Positions 1 through 17,700 of a stretch of 39,880 nt of DNA are shown here, one piece after another. Source of the stretch: Mesotaenium endlicherianum (lineage: Eukaryota; Streptophyta; Zygnematophyceae; Zygnematales; Mesotaeniaceae). The notes under the pieces were generated by a model. That model searched no databases, was not told the origin of the DNA, and saw nothing but the letters and a program-made list of their open reading frames with translations. Each line of letters begins with the position of its first letter. Position 1 is the stretch's first letter. Location: assembly GCA_009602735.1 (NCBI GenBank), contig WELA01002297.1:216161-256040 (forward strand), written 5' to 3'. The position numbers were made by a program, and so were the translations under genes.

Positions 1-5987
<5,987 letters not shown>

Positions 5988-8900
5988 GAGCAGTGCTGCA
6001 TTCGATTTGGTATAGAGAGTTTACCTGGCATGCCGCACGACCTGCGGCTTCTAGCAGTTGGCTCGTGAAGAGCGCCGCTCGGATCGACCTGCAGCTGCGG
6101 GACATGGCTTATTTTGAGACGTCACTCTTGAGCGGCTCTATTGTGTCGAATCTGGTGAGGGGTAATGCATGACCAAAAGAGTTCACTGTGTGTTTCGTTT
6201 CTGGTTCTGTAGTGGCCACCTGCAACCTGGAAGCGCATGCTAGGTACCTTTTTGTTCACGCGGTACCCTGGACAACTACTTATCCTATTGTATGTTTATT
6301 TCTGCTTATTCAAGAAAACGGTGAGCTGTTATACATGAGGATTTATTTTGCAGAGAGGACCTGGCCAATGTCAAATCGGCTCTAGAGAACGCCAAAGTAA
6401 AGGAGGTAAAAGGCAGACGCCAGAGATTTGTTGAGATAGAGCCATTTTACTGCTTCAACTTAGTGATGAGAGGCCACGAATAAGGCCGTACTCTATAATA
6501 TGGAATAGAGAAGAAAAATGTTGAGACACTGATGTTGAGGTCGTGGGACTTGCAATGGCCCTGATGCAAGGAAACATAATCATGACGAAGATGACTGTAC
6601 TGGAGAGCGCTCGACGTCAAAAGAGCAAAAGAAGCTTTGAATTGGTTTTAGAAGTGCTCAAATTTTATAACCGCAGCTTCAGGGGCTTGTAGACATTTAA
6701 GCGTTCAATGCACGCAAAAGGTAGAGGCGGCCCATTCTTGACACTCACTTGGTGCAACAAAGTGTGCACAGCACTCGATCTAGGCCTAAGACGAGGGAGG
6801 ACAAACGAGTGCTAGCGATTGTCAAGGGCGGTTTGCAATTCATCTTGCACTCTACCATTTGGAAGAGACTTTTGCACTTCAAGTAACAACAATCAATTAG
6901 TAAGATTGTATGTCAATTCAACGTACTAAAATAAAATGGGCTCCTCTCTTGGGTTTTTGTCGTGCTAGCTCTACCATGTTCTTTCTTATTAGTAAATACA
7001 TGTAAGGACCTCTTGCTGATGTTTATTTTTTAAGTTGAAATGCTCACAGTTGTGTCATGGAGGACTTGTAGGAAGGCTTCATTCTTCGTGCGTACCTCGA
7101 AAGTGGTACATGTGATGACGTGACTGTCGCTCCCTAGAGGTGGAGGCGTAGTTTTTCAACTTTTAGAAGAAAAATCTTGCTAAGTATGTCAAAGAGTGTG
7201 TTTCTCCCGGTCTCGGAGCTTCTACCACCCACCAACGTTGCTAAAAATGTCCTTTTCTGGTGCTGTTGCCAATTTGAGCAATAAGCACGCTTGTCGGGAG
7301 CGAACGAGGAACCACTGGCTTAATTTACTCCAGCTTTTTGCTGGATAATGTTGCCCTCACTAGATAATATAGAGAGCATGCTCAAAGAGGCCAAAGATGC
7401 TGGCCCAGCGGGAATAGCACATGTAAAATAGACGTGAGAAGAGCACACTCAGGCTAGCTGCCATGGCCCATGGCTGGGAGTGGCTGGGGCTGGGCTGGGG
7501 CCAGCTGGGGCATTTCTTAGGAGATAGAATGTCAACAGCCATTCCTTCAGTCAAAGGCACTTGTGGTGGACTTGGATTGACTACCATCTCGGTCAAGGAT
7601 CTCATCGGCGATCGCGCGTGTATGATTAAAATGCGATGCGATCGGGCAGACTGTGGCAGACCATCTCCCTCGTGCATTCCACCGTGGTGGCACTGCAGTG
7701 CGATACCAGGAGCGGATTTGTGGAAGTAGAGATGAAGCTTCAGCTTATGAACTTAACAGTGAACTTCACAAGTTATTTTTCAGAGAAGCTTTGTTTTTAG
7801 TGGTATATTCATTTAGCATTTTGTTCCTAGCAATCTACATTTCTGCGTACCGTCTCTTTGATTGATTTCCATAAATGAGGGCATCTTGAAGAGCTGTCAG
7901 CCACAAAGCCCCAAAAATCCTAGGCATTGACCTGAAATTGTCAGCTATGGCTTGTCTAATTTGAACGAAGAGCATGGCAAGTAGTGACATTAGCTGGCTG
8001 GATCGTGTGGGGATTCACGGGGTCGTAGTTAGCTCCAGGAGCACAGTGTTTGACGCTCATAATGTAAAAGCCAGAAAGGACAGAAAACATAGTCATGGTG
8101 AATGTGCTACGACGGTCAGAAATCACCCATTTGGCCGGCCACGGTGGAGATTGTATGTATATGGTGCATTGTTAGTACACGTCCTGCTCCACCAACAACT
8201 GGCGGCAGAATCTGAAGAAGATGTTGATGACATGATGGTGGCTGGAACAAAGTTAAAGAGAGCCCACCACTTGTACAGCGTCAGCTTGCTGGACACCCTA
8301 CTCTTCCTCTACCTTATCCAACAAGCTGTGTGTGACACTCACAAGTACAGTGCAGGCGTTACATGCTAGGAGGGAGACTAGTTCGAGCAATGCACCTCTA
8401 GAGCAGGTCTGCTATTCACATAATTGGCTTTATTCTCATATTTCTTTCTCGGGTTCTCACTAGCCACGGTTTTGATGGAGATATGGATGCAACCCGATGG
8501 CCCGATGGCCTCCATGCCCCTAGCAGCTTGACTTTCACAGCTGAAAGGCCTGCAGATTGATCCCCTTGTCATTTGTCACCCCTCCTCGTTTCCTCCATTG
8601 ACAAGGGTTTGCCTGCACCATGTGACTCCTCATAGATCTTCAAAAGTACATTCTCGGGGTCGCCTCTGCCAAGGTTGAAGACAGAGATTATGGCTGCTTG
8701 TTTTTGTAATTGCTTTTTGCTGACCTGGAATTGCTGGTGCCATGTGGCAGGCGTGGACTGACCTCTACAGGCTTTCAAACAAGTCGGGGCTCTCTGAGCC
8801 ACTGAACCTACGGGACGCTGCAACAGCTGGCAGCAGCTTCAGGGGATGGGTTCCACCAGCACCGCATCTGCAGGATTGCCAGACGCTGACGAGGCAGAGC

Positions 8901-9098
8901 CAGGAGGCCGAGGTGCGAGGGCCCAATGGGGAGCTGCCAGCATGGTCGACAGCGCAGAGCCCGTCGTGCCCACCTCAGCCTCCTTGGGTGAGTCAGCCCC
9001 ACCCCCCCACCCAACCACTGCTTTGCTGGTCCCCTGGTCGTGGAATCCTCCACGGGCCAATCTTGCGAGAGCAGGCAAATGGACATGCTGCATCGGAC
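5988..9098. other. Intergenic region between LysM protease and fucosyltransferase
   Basis: This 3.1-kb stretch is less G/C-rich than the flanking exons and must contain the 3' UTR of the protease and the promoter and 5' UTR of the fucosyltransferase. The longest ATG-initiated frame not explained by a recognised gene is 7974-8369 (+, 131 codons); it has two hydrophobic patches but no motif I recognise. A second frame open from 8742 runs into the fucosyltransferase and contains a strong donor-like GTGAGT at 8989, so a 5' exon ending at 8988 is possible. No RNA gene or mobile element is recognisable. Confidence 0.6.
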
Positions 9099-12026
9099 AT
9101 GCGGTTGTCGCTGCTTGGATTGCTGCTTTCACCGATGGGCATGGGTGTCATAGGGGTTCTCAGTCTGCTTCGGGGTGGTGACCACTCTGACCCGTCAGCG
9201 GCGCTGTTGCAGGTCCGGGGCGCTGACGAGGACAACCTGGCGATGACGCGCCAAGCGCAGGCTGACATCTGGGCGCACCAGTTTCCGGTGGACTGCAACA
9301 AGGAGGGGCTCAAGTTTGTGGTGGCCACGTGGGGCGGGGCCATGGGCCACGGCATCGGTTCAGGCCTCCACATGGCGAGCTACAGCTTCAGCTCGGCCAT
9401 CCACCACGGGCGGATCTTTGTGCTCTACCCGGGCTCCTTCGAGCGGGCCAATCACGATGGCTGCCAGGGTGTGACTCTCTCTCTCTCCCTCCCTCCTTCC
9501 CTCCCTCCCTCCCTCCCTCTTATACGCCAAAAAGCTGGCTGCAATAAAGACTCGCTCGCCATATCTCTGTCAGCTAGAAATGTAACAGCTTGGGCACAAC
9601 AAAAGAGGTTACGGAGCCTCCCCCGCTTTGCCGGGCAAGAAAGGGGGGGGGGGGGTATTGTGGGGCCCTGCATCTTCTCTTGCTTCTCAGGCGCGCGCGC
9701 GTGTAGGACTCGGGGCGGAGGAGCTGACCATGAGTCGGAGCATTTGTGGGGGCGCTGGGGGGGAGGAGAAGGGGGGGAGGAGGGAGGCAGGCGAATACAG
9801 GGGCAATGCCAAGTGCTACTTTGCGCCCGTGACGCCCGCGGCGTGCGTGGAGCGCGCCATGGCCCTGTGGAAATCGCAGGAGAACCCCAAGTATGACATC
9901 CACAACGTGGAGAGCGTGCTGGCCTCCGACCTGCCCACCGTGGTGTTTGGGGCGTGGCAGATCGGCATCCGCATGGAGGCGCGCGCGGCCGAGTATGCCA
10001 CCATTCCCTCCCCCTCCCCGCGTCACCGCTTCTGTTGCTGCTGCTGCTGCTGCTGCTGGCTGTGCTACGCTTCACTGGGTCCCCTGCCTTTAGAAAATGT
10101 GCCCTGCGTGGTTGAGGTTGTGTGCGCCATCCTGTGACGTCTACTCAGTGCTGAGCTGGCGTGGGCAGCAAGTGGGGCACGCCGTGGCGGGAGCGCCCGG
10201 TCAGCTTTGAGGTGCTGGGCAACGTGCCCGGGCGGCACTCCGACATTCATCTCAAGGTGCGTGTTGGCCTCTCATGTCACAAGCCCCAGCTTGCCTCCCT
10301 TCTCCTCCCTGCAGGGCTCATTGGGGGTCACTTGGGGCCTCCCACTCGGACATGTGTGGTGTGTCTGAAGCTGACCAAGTTCAGCGTGCCAGTCCAGTTC
10401 AGCAGGTGGACCATGTGGTTGACATGCAGCAGCAACAGCAGGAGCAACAGGAGCAGCAGCAGGAGGACGACGATGACGAGGGGGGCTCGTGTGTCTCGTC
10501 CCCCGCCTTCTGTGTGCACTGCTACTAACGTGAGCTGGAGTGCATACGCAGGCACATGAGCTCCTGTGCACGCAGTCTCTACTGACGCCGCCTCACTCCC
10601 TCACTGTAGACAGTGAGGGGGGATCGCGCGCCCGCCCTATTATGTGACGGCGGCAAAGTGGACTGACTGTGGCTAGCTGTTGTGGCGCAGGTGAACTGGT
10701 GGCTCTCGCAAGCCGTGCGCTTCATGCTGAGGTGGCAGACCACGTACATGTGCCACATCACAAATGAGCTGCGCCACTCCGCATACGGTCTCCAAGTGGC
10801 GCTCCAGGTGCCGTACCTCAGTGGCTCTTTCTTCCCCTTCTTCTGTCTCCCTTGAAAATGCACACGCACGCACGCTCGCCTTCCTCAAGGCTCACTACTG
10901 CAGGTTAGACGGAAGTTCTTGCAATCCGGCACTCGTCATTCCCTCTCGTGATCTCCCACATCTTGCCCACCAATAATCTCCGTTATTCCTTGAGGGGGGG
11001 GGCTCACACTTGCTGGGCATGCAATGAGCCAATGGCCATGCAGGTGGAAGCAGCCAAGGCAAGCCTGCAGCGGGCCTCGAAGGAGATGGGGACAGGTGGC
11101 AACGCCCAGAGCGCTCTCAGCATGGCCAAGGACGCGTCACTGCTGGACGGTTTCGCTGACTCTGACGAGCCGTACATTCCTCGGCCAATCATAAGCCTCC
11201 ACGTGCGCCAGGGCGACAAGGCGGGCGAGATGCGGCTCTTCTCGCTGGCAGCGCACATGTGGCAGGTCCACCGGCTCCGAAAGTTCTCGCCGGGCCTGCG
11301 CCACATCTGGCTCAGCACGGAGATGCAGGTGGGTTCATTCTCTTTGATGTTTTAATCCACACATTGACCTTGTCGCCTACTGCGTCTGCCTAAAGACCGA
11401 AAGTTGCGGAAGTGGATCAAATCAGAGCCGTTCTCGTATGCCTGTGCCTCGTCTTTGCCGGTCATTGCTGTCACTTTGAAGAGCAATTCCGCTTCTTTTA
11501 GGTTGTGGGGTTGGCTTTTAGCTCTTTATACAACACGGCAACTTAGGCTTCGCATGCCAACTCCTAGGAGAGTACGCATTTTGCACCTGGTGCTGCTCTT
11601 TCGAGTTTCGGGGATGTGTGTGTGCACAACCTTGGCTGATGACGTGGCGTACATAGGGGGGGACTTTTGAGCTGTTTCAGAATTGGCTCACTTGCGGTGT
11701 TAGAGGAGTGTGTGACCCTCGCTTGTTTCATTCCCCAATTCGAGCAGGAGGTGGTCGACGACGCCAACAAGTACAGGCAGTTCAGTTTCTTGTACTCCAA
11801 GAATGCCCGTCAGAATGGAGCGACGTCCATCTTCAACTACGAGCGGTCCGTCGGTTACGAGGAGCTTGTCGGAGGCAGCTTCGCGAACCTTCTCATATCA
11901 GCTGAGAGTGACTACTACGTGGGCACTCTCGGCTCCAACTGGTGCAGGCTTATTAACGAGCTCAGGCTTACAAATGGCCGGTTTAAGTGCGGGTACATCA
12001 GCCTGAATAATTATGACGAGTGGTGA
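9099..12026 (+). CDS. GT23 / FUT8-like fucosyltransferase, predicted type II membrane protein
   Basis: Exons: 9099-9468, 9791-9992, 10169-10256, 10691-10807, 11044-11328 and 11748-12026 (TGA); all joins agree in phase and give about 446 residues. The ATG at 9099 is followed by a hydrophobic stretch (LSLLGLLLSPMGMGVIGVLS) suited to a Golgi signal anchor, then a short stem. The body follows the FUT8 order: FPVDC; GGAMGHGIGSGLH; NWWLSQAVRFMLRWQ, equivalent to the WWVSQ...MRPQ region; IISLHVRQGDKAGE, equivalent to the HVRRTDK GDP-fucose site; IWLSTEMQ; and SDYYVGTLGSNWCRLINEL near the end. FUT8 enzymes transfer alpha-1,6-fucose from GDP-fucose to the N-glycan core. The first Arg of HVRR is kept and the second is Gln, so acceptor or linkage may differ. 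The C-terminal SH3 domain of animal FUT8 is absent. An acceptor-like site at 9211-9212 (exon from 9213, in frame) offers an alternative 5' structure joined to an upstream exon. Confidence 0.8.
10038..10058 (+). repeat. (CTG)7 trinucleotide repeat in intron
   Basis: Seven perfect CTG units lie in the intron after the second fucosyltransferase exon. They are not coding in the assembled model. Confidence 0.85.
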
Positions 12027-13142
12027 TATTTATGTGCGTATAGTTTACATAATAGTAATTGTCAGTTATATTATGCCTTTATGTATATGTCTATATATGT
12101 ATCTGGACAATGTGGACACAAAGACATATCTTTGTGTACGTATGTTTTGGGTGCGCTGTTGTGTCTGACTGTCACAACAGTGGGTGTAGATTGAGTTAGG
12201 CACCAATGACCACTGTGCATATTAGTATGGCCTGCATCAACTGTACCTCATTCAGTGGTAGTCGTTGCACACATTTTCTATCCGAGTGCGCGCTTCTGTG
12301 TCAGCGACAAGGCCGAGGTGCCAGAGGTGCCAGGGAAGCCAGAGTAACACAGGAGATGCATTGGTCACAATAGCATGACATGAATATGTGGCCAACCATT
12401 TCTCCTCTCGGAGCTGCCCTTAGCTGCCTCCCTTCCTCTGCGGAGGCCTACTCTACAGCTGAAGCCCCAGGACTTTCTTGCTCCAAGCTTCTGAGTCTTG
12501 GTCCCTGCTACATATGCCTGTACCCTCCAGCAACTCCTGGCTTAACTTGGCTGCTTAGCTGCTTTCAAGTGACTGGTATAGCTACACGTCAAAGTTTATT
12601 GACTATCTTCTCAGTAGTACTAGGTTTCTAGAGCAATCAAAAGCAAGAGGTTGCACCAAGTGAGGATCGGACTTCCAAAAATGCACAAGAAGGCCCGACG
12701 AGGACATGGGATGGCCTAAAATGAACGTCGGTGCAGTACTATGACACAGCAATGATGTCGGGCACTTGGCGTCCAAAATGATTTGGGTTGCAAGTAGCTT
12801 GCAAGTGGGAATCGGGTGTGATACAGAACCATGCATATGTTACAGAACAAGCTGCCTCTGACCGCCGTCGTGTTTGTCTACATTATCATGCCTTGAAGAT
12901 CTGAGAGAGCGCATAAATACTATCTGATATTCATATTGAGATGTGGTGAATCTGGGTCACCTTGTTTATTTCAAAAAATCTTGCACATAGGGATGCCAAC
13001 AAGGACCATGACACCATATACTTTAAAAAATTGAAATGAAAGCCTTACACTCCATGACTATGGAACGTCCCTTTCATCAAAACCCAGGTGTATCATCTAC
13101 GTCCTTATCCTCTCCTATCAGGTGGCTCATTGATCTTCTTGT
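12027..13142. other. Convergent intergenic region (3' ends of fucosyltransferase and PHT4 gene)
   Basis: The two flanking genes point toward each other, so this AT-richer 1.1 kb should hold both 3' UTRs and polyadenylation sites. On the minus strand a TGTAA pentamer (13045-13049), the usual chlorophycean poly(A) signal, lies about 95 nt after the PHT4 stop. No comparable signal is clear for the fucosyltransferase. No other gene is seen. Confidence 0.5.
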
Positions 13143-14675
13143 CTAGTCCAAAATCTTCTCGCCAGTTGACATCGTGTTCCACACAACCGTGCCTACCAAG
13201 TAGAGCCCCACTGCCACCTTGAACACGTCGTCCCACGTACCTGCATGGGCCAGAAGAGAAAGAACAACCGATCAAAAGACTCATAGGATTGTTTCACAGA
13301 GATGCATGACGCACCCAAATGATGTAAGAAGAGTAACAGTAAATTACTAAATCCACGCACTACACACCCACGACTTAACACTCAAATTCTGACGTACTGT
13401 ACCGACAAAGCACCAGCACCGCAAGCTTCCTCTTATGACCCCATGCACCACCTCCACACCCCATGTGTGGATACTACCAGACACGACACGTACTGAGTGG
13501 TCTTCAGATGCAATTACAAATACACCTAAAGGACATTTCTGCACATGCATGACTCTGTATGCATGGATCCCCAGATGTACACACACATAAATATTCACAT
13601 GTGTACGTAGATACACTTGTACGCGTGAATGGTTGTGTGTGTGTGTATGTATGGGCGTATTACCATGTGTTACATATTGATTTCAACAAAAGGAAGAAGC
13701 CACAAAGTGCATGAAGAGCGCTGACATGAACGGGTTTGCAATGCACGACCGCACGAAACCCTCTGAAGTTGAACATTATCACACTGCAATCAAAGAGCGC
13801 CACTTCCGAGTGCAGGTATGGCGCGATCCAGGAGTACCATTCTGGAGGATGAAGCCCGTGACAGCTGTGCCAAGCACGCCAGCAAGGACGCCAGCTGTGT
13901 TGCTTATCCCAAGCAAAACGCCCTGCACATCAAACTCCATGGTTTTGGACATGTCTATATGAGATACTAAAGAAGATGTATGTGCATGTCTTTGAGGTAG
14001 TAGAAGATTCACCCGCACACATGTACTCCCCTGCTCCTATTTTCCAAGGCGGTGAAAGGCACAACATTTGGGCACAACACAAAAAATGTGATGCCGACCT
14101 CCCCGCAAGCGGAAGTATCCCAACGACAACAAAAAGCCTCGCACATTATTAGTCATGCAGACAAGCGAGACTTGCGATCAAAGTTCAGCAGTCACAGAAG
14201 CATGGGGGGAGCACATGGGCCGTGCACACAACACCAGGGCAAAGAGTGCATTCCAGCCGCCTCCTCGATACCCAAACTCAGAGATATGCCTTGCACACTT
14301 TCAGAAGTGTATTTTCCAGAACAACCAACACAGCCTTTGCCCTTGCGCTTCGGCCGCAGAGAAGGGTCAAGTGAAGAGCTAAGAGTGGGAAACTGGATCA
14401 GTCCTCTGCGGCTGGCATTGAAGAGAAGAACGTCCCAGAGTCTATCTGGCAGCCAGTTCGCCTCTCCAAAAGCCCTAGTGGTGTACGCCTTACAAACGGC
14501 AAACGGCAGACGTGGACACAGCGGCGATACACCGTGGCAAAAGCAAAGCACAAGGACAAGGTGCATGCGCTCGCGCACGCAGATCTCTTTGCCCCCACGA
14601 GCAAGCCCAGAATAGGAAAGAACGCACAGGTCAGCCCACCCGCGACAAAGGCGCGTGCATGCGCGCGCGCGCGCA

Positions 14676-14720
<45 letters not shown>

Positions 14721-17700
14721 TGGGGGAAGAGGGGAGGGAATGCACCGAGTAGCGAGGGCCGATGTCCTGGTGGTTGGAGTAGAGGCCAGATTGCGAGAAC
14801 GCGTCACATCCCTGCACGCGTTGCCACACACGGAGGTGGTTGGTAAGTGAAGACAAGCTGTGCACCACACCTGTGCATTTATGTATGAAGGAACAGACAA
14901 TCAAACAATCGAAGCAACATGGCGTGCTGAAACGTGACGAGTCAGAGTCTGCGGCAGCCAATGTGTCCACATGTCGCGACAGGACGGCAACACATGCACA
15001 CATGGGCGCCTTCAAAATCACGTTGCATCCCTCACTACAGCATACATGTGAGCAGTACAGTTGTGTCTATCCCCCACATATCTACATGGGTGTTTGTCAA
15101 TGGTTCACACAGGCACATGAGAGATTGACATGACTTGAAGATAAAGAGAAGGAGAAAGAAGGGGGGAGGGGGGGGGGGGGCTGCAGGCTGTCAGGCAGCC
15201 CTCAAATGGGATGGGGTGGGATGGAAGGGGTGCCCCTTTTCCCTCTGTACCTGAGAGACCATCATGCAGACAACAGCAAGCGCGGGCGTCGTGATTTTGG
15301 AGAGCAGCGAGAGGCACAGCGCCGGCCCCAGGAATCCGATCGTCTGCATCACCTGCTCACTCGACCATACACCCCCGTATATACACTCTCTCTCTCACAA
15401 ACGAGGGTCAGCTGGACACAACCCAGGTTGAGTACTTTCATGCGTGTGTGTGCGGGTGCCCTGTACGCACACACGACACTGCATGCATGGAGCTAACAAG
15501 GGACAATTGCCACACACAACGATTGCAAGGAGAAAAGGGGGGGGGGAGGGGGGACAATTTTGCTACAACTTCATTTGGGCAAACCAGTGCAAGAAGAGCC
15601 CTACAAGAGCACTGCGCGCGCAGGTCGAGGCCCAGTGGCTTCGTCAACCACACACGAGTACACACTGGCATGCATGCGCGTCGACATCAGCAGACATTGA
15701 CACACACATCACACATGCATATACACGTCTATATACAAAGACACATGCACACAGAGTCACACGATAAACACACACATAGCCACACACACACACACACATG
15801 TGCACAGAACACCTCCCGGAAAGAGCACGTGTATGCCTGGACAAGCGCGTGTGCGTGCGTGCGTGCGCCTGAGGCCGTACCTTGCGCACGGTGGTAATGG
15901 AGACACCGCGCGAGATGAGCGTGTCAGCGATCCAGCCGCCCACGTTGGCGGACACGGCCATGGTGAGCCACGGCAGCACGGAGAAGAGGCCCGACTCTGT
16001 CAGGTTGAAGCCCAGCACCTGCTTGCTCGCCCCCGCTCGCGCCCCCACGCCCCCCGCTCGCGCCCGTGCAGAGGGAATCTCAGCCGGAAAGCATTTAGCA
16101 TGCTAGAGCTGAGTCGACTACGTTCAGGTTGCTGCTCCCTGAGGGCAGACGCTGTGCCCGATGTACGCGTGGCTACACTTGCGTGCGCGCGTCGTCGCGC
16201 GTGTCAACGAGGAGAAGACCAGAAAGCTCACGGCGATTGGAGGCTGGACCAGGTCATCGAGCAAGCAACGACAGGCACCCCCGCCGACCACGACCCCAAT
16301 CAACCACCACGCAGGCAACAGGCCAGGACAGGAGGCAAAACGGGCACCCCCGGCTACACCCACACCCCTCCCACGGGTAACAAAGCCAGCCTGGTGAAGC
16401 CAGGCGGGGTAGCGCCAGGCTGGGCCAGCAGGAGTGTAGGCCACGGGCTGAAGGAGGGACCAAGAAGGATCGCACTCAGCGCACTGCAGTCTGCATGCAC
16501 GGCCAAGCGAGGGGGAGCCGAGGGAGGCCCCAAGCCGGTGGGCGAGCGGGTGCGGGTGCGAGGGCACGGAGGGGCGGGTACGCACGTCGTGGTAGTAGGT
16601 GGGCATCCAGGTGAGCAGGATGAAGGTGCCCCAGTTGTGGCAGAAGTGCGAGATGATGATGGCCCACACGGGCGCCTTGCTCAGCAGCAGGCGCCACGGG
16701 ATGGACGTGGGCCGCTCCGCCGACGCGCTCGCGTCCGCCGCGATCAGCGCGCGCTCCGCGGGGTCCAGGTCCGGGCACTCAGACGGCCGGCTGAATGCCT
16801 GCCGGGAAGCAGAAGGGGGTGGGATGGGGTGGGAGGGGGCAAGGGGGGCAGGCATCTCAGGAGCTGCATTCAAAGGATTGCTGGGACTGGAGTACAAGGT
16901 GACTGTATTCCTGCCGAGAAAGAGGGGAAAAGCAAGGGGGCATGAGGGCAGTGGGGGAAAGCGTGGGGGTTGGCCTACATAGCAGTCGAGAGCTGGACAT
17001 GTATGCAGGCCACAACACCGCACCGGATGGAAGAGGGGGGAAAGGCCAGGGGAGGGGGCGCAAGGAGGTCAACGGCGGTGCACCACTGTCAGCATTCTTC
17101 AGCAGCTTGTCAGATGTGCACAAGGTCCAAAAGCTTCAACGGCCGTCTAAGTGCGTGCCGAGAACAAGAGACAAACAAAGAGCGAGAGAGAGGAGGGGGG
17201 AAGGGGAGGGGGGGGGGTCAACGACGATGGGGTTCAAACACTGGAACTCATACACAACTTGTTTGGGGCCCAGAGGGCTGCTTGCTGAGCGCCAGCCGGG
17301 GAAGGAGACAGAGCACGAGAGGCAAGCAAGCCAATGAGAAGCCAGTGGCAGCAAGCTCGCCCCCTCGGCCCACAGGGCCAACACATCCATCGGATCAGAC
17401 TCCCGCAGAGGAGGGGAGAAGCAGAGTGGGGCAGAGTGGGGCAAACAACAGAAGAGGAAGGGAGGGGAGGGCGGGGCGAGTAAAGGGGGCAAAGGGCAGC
17501 GCCAATTGACACCAAAGAAGGCCAGAATGGTGGGAAGAGTGCCAATGATCCACAAAACTCAGTGACTCGGGTCAATGCCCTTGCTGCCTGTTGCGCGGAC
17601 ACAGGGCGTCGGTGTTTGGCGCCCTGTGGGGGCGCCCCATCAGCATCTAGGGGCCCCAACGCTCTAGAAGGCAACTGGAATGGTTTGACTGCAAACAGTG

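Noticed and set aside
7974-8369. 131-codon ATG-initiated open frame as a gene
   Set aside because: No recognisable motif or splice support; its length is compatible with chance in 3 kb of intergenic DNA.
8742-9098. Fucosyltransferase start at the ATG at 8742
   Set aside because: The extension is Pro/Ser-rich with no family likeness and contains a strong donor site at 8989; the ATG at 9099 directly precedes a signal anchor. A spliced 5' exon here remains possible.
13045-13049. TGTAA pentamers as proof of chlorophycean origin
   Set aside because: Seen after only two of the three complete gene ends, and a pentamer within 100 nt is expected by chance often enough to be weak evidence.
14192-15897. 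Open frames through CA/TG tracts coding His-Thr or Val-Cys repeats
   Set aside because: They are translations of dinucleotide microsatellites inside PHT4 introns.
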